Shown piece by piece: positions 23,142 through 29,811 of a DNA stretch of 35,352 bases (position 1 is the stretch's first letter; each line of letters begins with the position of its first letter). The position numbers were made by a program, and so were the translations under genes. This DNA is from a virus: IMG/VR virus record IMGVR_UViG_3300021959_008099, positions 1-35,352 of that record; one strand, given 5' to 3'. Below the pieces are notes generated by a model that was given only the letters and a program-made list of their open reading frames with translations, was not told the DNA's origin and did not search any database.

Positions 23142-23926
23142 TTATTCTTACTGGTTCGCAAGGTTTCATTGGTAAAAAATTTCTCAAGGCACTTCAAGAT
23201 TCTGGTAAAGAAGTAGTAGAAGTAGAAAAGGATAATAGTTGGCACTGGAGAACTTACTTTAGTGATTGGAAGAAAGTTGAATGTATAATCCATCAAGGAG
23301 CAATGTCTTCTACTACAAACACAAACTTGAAACAAATATTTACTTTTAATGTAGAATATAGTGAGTGGCTTTTTTCTCAAGCAGCAAAGCATGGTATTCC
23401 TGTTAAGTATGCATCCTCTGCATCTGTCTATGGTAACCAGCAAGGTATTATTAATCCACTGAATTACTATGCTCTATCTAAAGTAACCACTGACTATTGG
23501 GTACAAGATCATATTGATGAGTTTCCTCTCATTCAGGGATTTAGATACTTCAATGTATATGGTGATGGTGAAGATGGTAAGGGGGATCAAGCAAGCCCAG
23601 TTAGTAAGTTTGCAAAGCAAGTTCAAGAGACTGGTAAACTTAAGTTGTTTGAAGGATCTGATAAGTTCCTGAGAGACTTTATTTGTGTTGATGATATTGT
23701 TGAGTTAGTTCTCAATAATAATAAGCAATCTGGAATCTATGATCTTGGAACCAGCAAACCTGTAAGTTTCCAGCATGTTGCAGAATGCGTGGCAAGGAAG
23801 TATAATGGTGAGGTGGAGTACATTCCATTTCCAGATCACCTAAAAGGCAAGTATCAAGATTATACTTGTGCAAAAGAACACTGGGGTGATTACAAATTCA
23901 TTACTGTTGAGGACTATTTAAAATGA
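23138..23926 (+). CDS. hldD: ADP-glycero-manno-heptose 6-epimerase, HldD/RfaD-like
   Basis: Inverts C6 of ADP-heptose. Rossmann G-x2-G-x2-G (TGSQGFIG), IIHQGAMSSTT (HQGA marker of HldD), YASSASVYG, catalytic YYALSK, GFRYFNVYG followed by GKGDQASPV, KLFEGSDKFLRDFI and EYIPFPDHLKGKYQ. These are clear HldD markers. 262 aa against about 310, so loops are trimmed. Coupled by four-base overlaps to the kinase upstream and the nucleotidyltransferase downstream: the three form the core of heptose-nucleotide synthesis. Confidence 0.9.
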   Translation: MIILTGSQGFIGKKFLKALQDSGKEVVEVEKDNSWHWRTYFSDWKKVECIIHQGAMSSTTNTNLKQIFTFNVEYSEWLFSQAAKHGIPVKYASSASVYGNQQGIINPLNYYALSKVTTDYWVQDHIDEFPLIQGFRYFNVYGDGEDGKGDQASPVSKFAKQVQETGKLKLFEGSDKFLRDFICVDDIVELVLNNNKQSGIYDLGTSKPVSFQHVAECVARKYNGEVEYIPFPDHLKGKYQDYTCAKEHWGDYKFITVEDYLK

Positions 23927-24321
23927 AAACCATCTGGACTAATGGATGCTTTGACATTCTTCATCCAGGACATATCGAACTATTCAAGGCATGCAAATCT
24001 CTTGGTGATCGATTGATCGTTGGTATCGATACTGATGAGAAAGTTCAATCTGATAAAGGTCCTGAAAGACCAATCAATGATATTTGTCATAGGTATTCTA
24101 TTCTGAGTGCAATTAAATATATTGATATTGTTCATGTATTTGGTAGTACCAAAGAGCTGGAAGAACTCGTTCAATTTTATAACCCAGATATTCTAGTTGT
24201 GGGTAGTGATTGGCGTAATGGAACTGTTGTTGGTAAACAATATGCAAAAGAGGTGAGGTATTTTAGTCGTGTTGGTGGATACTCTTCTACTAATGTGATA
24301 GATAAAATTAAAATGCTATGA
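23923..24321 (+). CDS. hldC: Heptose-1-phosphate adenylyltransferase, HldC/RfaE2-like
   Basis: Adds a nucleotide to heptose 1-phosphate. Cytidylyltransferase-fold opening TNGCFDILHPGHIELF with the H14-P-G-H17 nucleotide-binding motif, DTDEKVQSDKGPERPIN, then DILVVGSDWRNGTVVG, all as in the C-terminal domain of HldE. 132 aa, a single domain, so HldE is split in two. Some relatives use CTP and glycerol 3-phosphate, but the presence of HldD and a kinase beside it favours heptose. Confidence 0.88.
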   Translation: MKTIWTNGCFDILHPGHIELFKACKSLGDRLIVGIDTDEKVQSDKGPERPINDICHRYSILSAIKYIDIVHVFGSTKELEELVQFYNPDILVVGSDWRNGTVVGKQYAKEVRYFSRVGGYSSTNVIDKIKML

Positions 24322-24650
24322 GATATGTAATTGATATTGATGGGACTATCTGCACTCCTGGTCCTACAGATGAGATGAGATATGAGCAAGCAATGCCAAT
24401 ACAATCTAGAATTGATGAAATAAATAAATTATACGATGAAGGACATAACATCGTTTACCTCACTGCTAGGGGAATGGGTAGGTATAATAATAATGCAGAC
24501 CTGGCAAAGAAAAAATTTTACGAACTTACTGAAATACAATTAAGTTTGTGGGGATGTAGGTATCACCAATTATTTCTTGGAAAACCTTCTGGGGATCTTT
24601 ATATCGACGACAAAGGTATCAATGCAAATGAATTCTTCTCATTCAATTAA
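24318..24650 (+). CDS. HAD-family phosphatase, small
   Basis: A 110-residue HAD-type protein: DIDGTIC (6-12) with nucleophile D6 and acid D8, then NIVYLTARGMGRY (motif II Thr), and LGKPSGDLYIDDKGINANEF with Lys and the terminal Asp pair. No cap domain. In this position it may do the GmhB step (removing the C7 phosphate of heptose 1,7-bisphosphate). Similar short HADs in capsule clusters are often of unclear function. Overlaps the previous gene by four bases. Confidence 0.75.
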   Translation: MRYVIDIDGTICTPGPTDEMRYEQAMPIQSRIDEINKLYDEGHNIVYLTARGMGRYNNNADLAKKKFYELTEIQLSLWGCRYHQLFLGKPSGDLYIDDKGINANEFFSFN

Positions 24651-24987
24651 ATATGTCCCCAAAGGGTGGGGATATGAAAAGTGGATTTGTAATACCGAAG
24701 ATTATTGTGGTAAACTTTTATTCTTTAAAAGAGGTTTTAGATGCTCTTGGCATTATCATAAAGTGAAGGATGAAACATTCTATCTTCAAAGTGGATTGTT
24801 ATCTGTTTATTATGGATGGGATGATAACTTAGCTACTGCTGATCTACTTGTCCTAGAACCTGGAGATAAATTTCATATCCCAGTTGGATTGAAGCATCAA
24901 ATGGTTGCATTAGAAGATTCAGAACTATTTGAATTCTCTACTGAACATTTTGATGAAGATAGTTATCGATTAATTAAAGGCGATTAA
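24622..24987 (+). CDS. Cupin-domain protein
   Basis: A 121-residue single-domain cupin: VPKGWGYEKW at the start, CSWHYHKVKDETFYLQSG (metal-binding His-x-His...Glu) and LEPGDKFHIPVGLKHQM (second motif with His). The GWGYEKW opening recalls phosphomannose-isomerase-type cupins. It may isomerise or epimerise a sugar phosphate, or bind a sugar nucleotide. The start overlaps the HAD gene by 29 bases (ATG 24622 or 24628). Often seen in cyanophage glycan clusters. Confidence 0.72.
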   Translation: MQMNSSHSIKYVPKGWGYEKWICNTEDYCGKLLFFKRGFRCSWHYHKVKDETFYLQSGLLSVYYGWDDNLATADLLVLEPGDKFHIPVGLKHQMVALEDSELFEFSTEHFDEDSYRLIKGD

Positions 24988-24989
24988 TT

Positions 24990-25847
24990 ATGATTGGAAT
25001 GAATAAACTGGGGACTAAAGGTAGACTTGGTAACCAGATGTTTCAGTATGCGTCATTAGTAGGCATAGCAAAAAATCTAGGATATGAACATTGCATTCCA
25101 GATCATTCTGATGTGACATGGTTTCATAGACATGTAGATGATAATATTGTTACAGTAAATCATCATTTGCAGCATTTATTTGAGCTCAACCATCTTAATG
25201 GTAGGTTTGGAATTATTGATGGATATGAAGTTGATTTGCATCAACATGAATTTTGTCAAGAGTTGTTTGATCAATGTCCAGATAATGCAAGTCTTTATGG
25301 ACATTTTGAAAGTTACAAATATTTTAAAAATGCAGAAGACGAAGTAAAAAATGATTTTACATTTAAAGAGAATTACTTAGACTCTGCAAATGCATTTCAT
25401 AAAAAGCATAATACTAGCGATCCAGTATGTTTAAACATTAGACGTGGTAAGGACTTTATCAGAGTTCAAGATTATCATGCTATCTGTACAGAAAAATATT
25501 ATCAGGAATCTATTGATGACCTAGGAAGAGATCGTCAATACATTGTTATCTCTGATGATATTGAATGGTGCAAAACTATTTTTACTGGTAGCAATTTTAT
25601 CTTTAATGATGAAGAAAGAGAAGAAAATGAGAAGGCTCATCATGACATGTGTTTAGGTGCTTCTTGTTCAGACTTTATTATTGCCAATAGTACATTTTCT
25701 TGGTGGATGGCATACTTGGGAAGTAATGCAAATAAGAAAGTTTATATACCAGACCCTTGGTTTGGACCTGCTTTAAGTCACCTAGATACATCTGGTTATT
25801 ATTTTCCAGGAACCATAAAATTTAATCGTGAGGTTATTAGAATATGA
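24990..25847 (+). CDS. GT11-like (alpha-1,2-fucosyltransferase family) enzyme A
   Basis: GT11 opening GRLGNQMFQYASL (11-23), LNIRRGKDF (148-156) and DFIIANSTFSWWMAYLG near the C terminus. The central motif is usually HxRRxD; here His is Asn and a Lys is inserted, so donor binding may be altered. Donor is normally GDP-L-fucose; with GDP-mannose 3,5-epimerase in the same run, GDP-L-galactose is possible. Closely related to the second copy at 26647, with a GT2 gene between them. Overlaps the following gene by four bases. Confidence 0.85.
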   Translation: MIGMNKLGTKGRLGNQMFQYASLVGIAKNLGYEHCIPDHSDVTWFHRHVDDNIVTVNHHLQHLFELNHLNGRFGIIDGYEVDLHQHEFCQELFDQCPDNASLYGHFESYKYFKNAEDEVKNDFTFKENYLDSANAFHKKHNTSDPVCLNIRRGKDFIRVQDYHAICTEKYYQESIDDLGRDRQYIVISDDIEWCKTIFTGSNFIFNDEEREENEKAHHDMCLGASCSDFIIANSTFSWWMAYLGSNANKKVYIPDPWFGPALSHLDTSGYYFPGTIKFNREVIRI

Positions 25848-26650
25848 TGGATTTGACATTTCTCATTCCTACAAGGATTGAGACTGAAGACCGACTTAGG
25901 AATATAATTTCATCAGTAACATATTTGCTACGAAATATTCCTGCAAAAGTCATTGTAAAGGAAGTTTCAAATAGATCTATATTTAAATTTAGAGCTCTAC
26001 CTGAAATTAAAAAATATGCAAATGTGGATAATCTCACGCATATTTTTGAAGAAAATGATGATCCACTATTCTGCAAAAGTAAAGTCTTAAATGATTTAAT
26101 CGTCGCATCAGATACAAAAATAGTTGCTAACTATGACGCAGACTGCATCTTACCCATCAGTTCTTATCATGAAGCATATCAATTAATTAATGACGGACAT
26201 GCAGATGTAGTATATCCATATCAATGTGGCATCTATCAATGGTGTGCTGACTATGATATGCAAATTTATAGTGAGTTTATTGATAAATTAGATACATCAG
26301 TCCTGGATAAAAAGAAAAGACTTTCTAATTCAACAATTGGATGGTCTCAGTTTATCAGTCGTCAAAAATATATTGATTCTTTTTTGATGAATGAGAATTT
26401 TATATCATGGGGATGCGAAGACGATGAATTTTATTATCGTATGAGTATTCTTGGCAATCGTATTGCCAGAGTGAATGATTATGTTTATCATCTAGAACAT
26501 TCGCGAACACATAACTCTTGGTTTAGTAACCCAAATTTTAATAACAACTATCAACTCTGGAATAAAATTAAAACATTTGACAGAAATCAGTTACTCAGTT
26601 ATTATAAAGAGCAGGAATATCTACAAAAAAGAAAAGAACAATTGAAATGA
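25844..26650 (+). CDS. GT2-type glycosyltransferase (galactosyltransferase-like C-terminal motif)
   Basis: GT-A fold glycosyltransferase: LTFLIPTRIE at the N terminus, the metal-binding YDAD (97-100, a DxD motif), and SWGCEDDEFYYRM (188-200), a WGxEDxE-type motif shared by chondroitin-polymerase and GT7 C-terminal domains, which position the acceptor and catalytic acid. 268 aa, no membrane span. Donor cannot be read from sequence. Coupled by four-base overlaps to GT11 genes on both sides, so these three probably add consecutive sugars. Confidence 0.82.
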   Translation: MMDLTFLIPTRIETEDRLRNIISSVTYLLRNIPAKVIVKEVSNRSIFKFRALPEIKKYANVDNLTHIFEENDDPLFCKSKVLNDLIVASDTKIVANYDADCILPISSYHEAYQLINDGHADVVYPYQCGIYQWCADYDMQIYSEFIDKLDTSVLDKKKRLSNSTIGWSQFISRQKYIDSFLMNENFISWGCEDDEFYYRMSILGNRIARVNDYVYHLEHSRTHNSWFSNPNFNNNYQLWNKIKTFDRNQLLSYYKEQEYLQKRKEQLK

Positions 26651-27471
26651 TAGGTTTTAATGCGCTTGGGCGAATGGGAAGATTTGCCAATCAGATGTTT
26701 CAGTATGCATCACTAAAAGGTATTTCACGAAATACTGGTGTAGATTTCTGTATACCAAACTATGATCAACCAGTTGATGATGGTCTTGGAAATATGGTTA
26801 GATCTGAACTTTTTGATTCTTTTGATCTAAACGTCAATATTGAAGTTCTTAACAATGGACATGCTCCATCTGTAAAAGAAAGATTTTTTCATTTTGACGA
26901 AGAACTTTTTAAACTATGTCCTGATCACGTAAGTCTTATTGGGTATTTTCAATCCGAAAAATACTTTAAACATATTGAAAATGAAATTCGTGAAGACTTT
27001 ACTTTCAAGGATGATGTTATGAATCCTTGCAAAGAGATGATTAGTTCTGTTGATAATCCTATTGCTCTTCATATTAGAAGAACTGATTACCTTGCCAATA
27101 GTGTGAATCATTTCAATCTTCCTCTAGAATATTATGAAGCAGCACTAAAACATTTTGATGATAAACGAAATGTAATTGTATTTTCAGATGATCCTTCATG
27201 GTGTGAAGAACAAAAGTTATTCTCTGATGATAGATTTATGATCTCTGAAAATACTGATAATAGAGTTGACCTTTGTCTAATGTCTCTTTGTGACGATTTT
27301 ATTATTGCAAACTCTTCTTACTCCTGGTGGGGTGCATGGCTTTCTTCTAACAAAGATAAAAAAGTTATAGCACCCATTCAATGGTTTGGTAAGACTGGAT
27401 ATACAAAAGACCACGATACGAAAGATTTAATTCCCGATGGATGGACAAGAATTATTGATGGACAAGAATAA
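26647..27471 (+). CDS. GT11 (alpha-1,2-fucosyltransferase family) enzyme B
   Basis: GT11 opening GRFANQMFQYASLKG (11-25), canonical HIRRTDY (142-148) and FIIANSSYSWWGAWLSS. The conserved HxRRxD motif is intact, unlike the first copy at 24990. 274 aa, cytoplasmic. The two copies share the same layout (GYFQSEKYFKH here, GHFESYKYFKN there), suggesting duplication followed by specialisation. Donor GDP-L-fucose by family, GDP-L-galactose by context. Confidence 0.9.
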   Translation: MIGFNALGRMGRFANQMFQYASLKGISRNTGVDFCIPNYDQPVDDGLGNMVRSELFDSFDLNVNIEVLNNGHAPSVKERFFHFDEELFKLCPDHVSLIGYFQSEKYFKHIENEIREDFTFKDDVMNPCKEMISSVDNPIALHIRRTDYLANSVNHFNLPLEYYEAALKHFDDKRNVIVFSDDPSWCEEQKLFSDDRFMISENTDNRVDLCLMSLCDDFIIANSSYSWWGAWLSSNKDKKVIAPIQWFGKTGYTKDHDTKDLIPDGWTRIIDGQE

Positions 27472-28267
27472 GTCCTCTTTTAAATTAAAAAATCTACCTC
27501 ATATATACTGGCTGAATCTTGACAGTGATGTTGAGAGACGAAAGTATATGGAATCTCAATTTAGGTATTGGGAAATTGAGAAGCATACTAGAATCTCTGG
27601 ATATGATGCTAGAGGTGATAACGATGTTTCATGTCATTTGAAAGGAATTATCCCAGATAATGTCAATCAGAATGAACTTGGTTGCTGTATGTCTCATCTT
27701 AAAGCAATCAAACATTTTTATGAGGAGACCGATGACGAGTACTGTATCATTGTTGAAGATGATGTAAATTTGGATATTGCAAAATATTGGAATTTTACAT
27801 GGACTGATTTCTTTTCTCTTCTACCATATGATTGGGATTGTGTTCAGTTAACTACTATCTGCACAGGAGACATTCATGTAAAACTTCATCTAAAGTTTAT
27901 CAATGATTTTTCTGCTGCCATCTATTTGATTAGTCGTCATCATGCATCAAAAATGATGAAGTATCATATTCGTGGCAACAAGTTTAAACTTGATAACGGT
28001 GTAAAACCAAGAGCAGTATCTGAGGATACTATTCTTGAAAGTGGAAAGACTTATACTATTCCACTCTTTTTATATAATCTTGAATTTGATTCAACAATTC
28101 ATCCTGAACATATTAATGTCTTTCATAAAGCTCCACACGATGCATTATTGAATTGGTGGCAGCAATCTGGTTCGGAGGTTGACATTAAAGACCACATGAA
28201 CTATGATCCGTATCTGGGTCGAATTACTGAACCTTCCCAGAAACATGAGGAAAACCCACCCTCTTGA
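27458..28267 (+). CDS. GT25-family glycosyltransferase
   Basis: GT25 (LPS galactosyltransferase type) markers: IYWLNLDSDVERR near the N terminus, ELGCCMSHLKAIKHF, and the EDDV metal motif, then FSAAIYLISRHHASKMM. The family adds galactose or glucose to LPS-like acceptors. ATG 27458 gives a 14-base overlap with GT11; ATG 27437 is also possible. It ends the glycan run: its TGA stop is inside the -35 box TTGACA of the next promoter. About 269 aa. Confidence 0.85.
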   Translation: MDKNKSSFKLKNLPHIYWLNLDSDVERRKYMESQFRYWEIEKHTRISGYDARGDNDVSCHLKGIIPDNVNQNELGCCMSHLKAIKHFYEETDDEYCIIVEDDVNLDIAKYWNFTWTDFFSLLPYDWDCVQLTTICTGDIHVKLHLKFINDFSAAIYLISRHHASKMMKYHIRGNKFKLDNGVKPRAVSEDTILESGKTYTIPLFLYNLEFDSTIHPEHINVFHKAPHDALLNWWQQSGSEVDIKDHMNYDPYLGRITEPSQKHEENPPS

Positions 28268-28297
28268 CATACTACGAAATTTCGAGTAGTATAAATA
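28264..28297 (+). promoter_or_regulatory. Promoter with -35 over a stop codon plus late box TATAAATA
   Basis: TTGACA (28264-28269) contains the GT25 stop TGA (28265-28267). Seventeen bases later TAGTAT (28287-28292) can serve as -10, and it overlaps TATAAATA (28290-28297), the late promoter consensus. Between them lies a near-perfect palindrome, CGAAATTTCG (28275-28284), flanked by TACTA and TAGTA. This could give both early and late transcription of the porin-like gene. Confidence 0.7.
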
Positions 28298-28412
28298 CTT
28301 CACCTTTTGTCTTTCAGTAATTAAAGCAACAAAAGGCAATACTTAACACGGGACAGTCGAGTCCCTATTCATCTGCGGGTATCCATTCCGCAAGTAACTA
28401 AAGGTAAAACAA
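28298..28412 (+). other. Structured 5' leader of the porin-like gene
   Basis: Three hairpins in 115 bases: CCTTTTGT/ACAAAAGG (28303-28310, 28329-28336) with inner CTTT/AAAG; GGGAC/GTCCC (28350-28354, 28361-28365); TGCGG/CCGCA (28374-28378, 28388-28392). Then AAAGGT (28399-28404) as ribosome binding site. No T-run follows any stem, so these are not simple terminators; mRNA stability or translation control is likelier. Confidence 0.5.
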
Positions 28413-28778
28413 ATGTTTAAATCTGTATTCGCAGCAGCTGCTGCTCTGTCCATGTCCGCAGGCGCTGCTCTTGCAGGACCATATGTTAACGTCGAAACCA
28501 ATGCTGGTTGGGTTGGAGATGACTACACTGCTGCAACCACGGATCTTCACGTTGGATTTGAAGGTGAAGCAGGTGCTGCTTCTTACTACGTCCAGGCTGG
28601 TCCTGCAATCGTCGCTGTTGACGGTGAAGACACTGATACTCAGTTCTCTGGTAAAGCAGGAGTTGGCGTTCCCGTCTCCGATGCTCTTGGAGTATATGGT
28701 GAGTTGTCCTTCCTGACTGCTGACAATGATGATGACTTCGGTCTTGGTGGTAAGTTGGGCGTCAAGTACAACTTCTGA
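28413..28778 (+). CDS. Secreted, porin-like beta-barrel protein
   Basis: A 121-residue protein with a clear signal peptide: MFKSVF, then an Ala-rich hydrophobic core and a cut after AALA (about residue 21). The rest has alternating strands, Gly-rich turns and acidic residues (VDGEDTDTQF, DNDDDFGLGG) and ends KLGVKYNF, with the terminal Phe of outer-membrane barrels. About 100 mature residues allow six to eight strands. It may go to the host outer membrane or form a secreted barrel. It has its own promoter, a structured leader and a terminator, so high expression is expected. Confidence 0.75.
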   Translation: MFKSVFAAAAALSMSAGAALAGPYVNVETNAGWVGDDYTAATTDLHVGFEGEAGAASYYVQAGPAIVAVDGEDTDTQFSGKAGVGVPVSDALGVYGELSFLTADNDDDFGLGGKLGVKYNF

Positions 28779-28787
28779 TCGTTCATA

Positions 28788-28816
28788 TAGACACATAAAC
28801 ATCTAGATGTTATACT
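28788..28816 (+). promoter_or_regulatory. Promoter overlapping a terminator
   Basis: TAGACA (28788-28793), 17 bases, TATACT (28811-28816), each one base off consensus. The expected start (about 28823) lies inside the left arm of the terminator at 28817-28842, so transcripts from upstream end here while the new one lacks the left arm. Confidence 0.65.
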
Positions 28817-28842
28817 GGGGGTGCGACGGCATCCCCTTTTTT
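28817..28842 (+). terminator. Rho-independent terminator of the porin-like gene
   Basis: GGGGGTGC (28817-28824) / GCATCCCC (28829-28836), loop GACG, one G-U pair, then TTTTTT (28837-28842). The ATG of the next gene begins at 28843, directly after the T-run. Confidence 0.9.
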
Positions 28843-29052
28843 ATGAAAAAATATTTTATAAACTTCATAACGAATCCAGGAACGCTGACCTCCCTCACAC
28901 TATTGGGGGTGATAGCACTGATAGGGGCACTGCATAACCATGCTCACTATACAATGGATAGAGATGCAGATGCTTATGTGAGACAGTGGTGTAGGTCATC
29001 ACCAGAAAACAAAAATACCTGTATCAGATATGGTACTGACTCAGACTATTGA
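28843..29052 (+). CDS. Small single-span membrane protein
   Basis: A 69-residue protein starting MKKYFINFITNPGTLTSLTL, with a hydrophobic span (LTLLGVIALIGALHNHAHY) and a polar end with two Cys (QWCRSSPENKNTCIRYG) that could form a disulphide. Its frame is open to 28807, but that start lies upstream of the terminator and inside the hairpin. ATG 28843 has no clear ribosome binding site and an approximately 20-base leader. Function unknown. The stop TGA lies inside TTGACA of the next promoter. Confidence 0.58.
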   Translation: MKKYFINFITNPGTLTSLTLLGVIALIGALHNHAHYTMDRDADAYVRQWCRSSPENKNTCIRYGTDSDY

Positions 29053-29077
29053 CAGATCTTTAAATTTACTATATAAT
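29049..29077 (+). promoter_or_regulatory. Consensus sigma70 promoter of hli, -35 over a stop codon
   Basis: TTGACA (29049-29054), 17 bases, TATAAT (29072-29077): perfect. The upstream gene's TGA stop (29050-29052) is part of TTGACA. Expected start near 29084, 21 bases before ATG 29105. Confidence 0.85.
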
Positions 29078-29104
29078 ATGTAAAGATTTATAACGAAGTG
29101 TAAC

Positions 29105-29323
29105 ATGACTGTAACAACCAATGATCGCGGACAACAGAATCTGTTCGCTAAAGAACCCCAGATGTATGTCTCTCAGATTGATGCTGAGCGTTATGGATAT
29201 GAGACCTATGCAGAAAGGGCAGAGAAATTGAATGGACGCACTGCTATGGTTGGATTTGTTGCTGCTGTTGTCTCTTATGCTTTCAGTGGTAGCGTATTTT
29301 TCTTTGGTGCCTTCGGATTCTGA
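29105..29323 (+). CDS. hli: High-light-inducible protein (Hli)
   Basis: A 72-residue single-helix protein with the chlorophyll-binding motif AEKLNGRTAMVGF (39-51) followed by a membrane span VAAVVSYAFSGSVFF. Hli proteins bind chlorophyll and carotenoid in thylakoids and protect photosystems under stress; cyanophages keep them to preserve host photosynthesis during infection. The N-terminal 38 residues are a polar extension. A perfect consensus promoter precedes it, fitting early host-polymerase transcription. The stop TGA lies in CTGACA of the next promoter. Confidence 0.95.
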   Translation: MTVTTNDRGQQNLFAKEPQMYVSQIDAERYGYETYAERAEKLNGRTAMVGFVAAVVSYAFSGSVFFFGAFGF

Positions 29324-29347
29324 CAACTGACAATTTTCTGCTATAAT
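29320..29347 (+). promoter_or_regulatory. Promoter, -35 over the hli stop codon
   Basis: CTGACA (29320-29325) contains the hli stop TGA (29321-29323); 16 bases later TATAAT (29342-29347). Expected start near 29354, 26 bases before ATG 29380. Confidence 0.72.
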
Positions 29348-29379
29348 AGTAGATAGATATTTCAGATATCAAACACTAA

Positions 29380-29532
29380 ATGACAAATCCTAATGCTCTC
29401 TATGATGACATGGAGAGATTGAATGCCCTTTACGAAGAACTTTGTTGGAATCATGATGATGAATTAGTATTTCAAATAGAATATCTGACAGGTAAAGGTA
29501 GAATTATTATCAAAAACAAAACACAGGAGTAA
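29380..29532 (+). CDS. Small conserved-type phage protein (50 aa)
   Basis: Short acidic protein MTNPNALYDDMERLNALYEE then LCWNHDDELVFQIEYLTGKG. Helical N-terminal half, basic end. Has its own promoter and directly precedes the 35-residue Hli-type gene, whose ribosome binding site AGGAG lies at its stop. A similar protein recurs in cyanophages in my recollection. Function unknown. Confidence 0.6.
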   Translation: MTNPNALYDDMERLNALYEELCWNHDDELVFQIEYLTGKGRIIIKNKTQE

Positions 29533-29537
29533 AACAA

Positions 29538-29645
29538 ATGAACGAAAACGCAGAACGTATTAATGGTTGGGCCGCAATGATCGGTGTTATTGCAGCAATG
29601 GGAGCATATGGATTAACAGGACAAATTATTCCGGGAGTATGGTAA
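29538..29645 (+). CDS. hli: Minimal Hli-type protein (35 aa)
   Basis: NAERINGWAAMIGVIAAMGA then YGLTGQIIPGVW: the Hli motif ExxNGxxAMIG with a membrane span and the GQIIPG end typical of cyanobacterial Hli. The Arg of the usual NGR is Trp here, which would remove a salt bridge found in the family. Only 35 residues, essentially one helix. AGGAG at 29525-29529 lies eight bases before the ATG. Just upstream of a four-gene cluster that seems photosynthesis or stress related. Confidence 0.85.
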   Translation: MNENAERINGWAAMIGVIAAMGAYGLTGQIIPGVW

Positions 29646-29783
29646 ATGTTAGTATTCGCATCAGGTTTGATGATTCTTTTTGTTATTAATGCAATCTTAT
29701 CTGATATTGATGTTGATGATGACAATGACGGACCAGGTGGTGGATTAATGCAACCAGTTTATTCACCGTCTTCTTCTGCTTGA
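29646..29783 (+). CDS. Small membrane protein with acidic tail (45 aa)
   Basis: MLVFASGLMILFVINAILSD then an acidic IDVDDDNDGPGGG and a short Pro/Ser tail: one hydrophobic helix plus a highly acidic linker. Starts immediately after the preceding stop, so translational coupling is likely. The same pattern (hydrophobic, SDID, DDDND, GGPGGG) recurs in cyanophages as far as I recall. The stop TGA is in TTGACA of the next promoter. Confidence 0.65.
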   Translation: MLVFASGLMILFVINAILSDIDVDDDNDGPGGGLMQPVYSPSSSA

Positions 29784-29808
29784 CAAACTAAATAAATTAC
29801 GGTATATT
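29780..29808 (+). promoter_or_regulatory. Promoter overlapping a stop codon and a terminator
   Basis: TTGACA (29780-29785, containing the upstream TGA stop at 29781-29783), 17 bases, TATATT (29803-29808). Expected start near 29815 lies inside the left arm of the terminator at 29812-29833, as at 28788-28842. Confidence 0.72.
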
Positions 29809-29811
29809 ACA

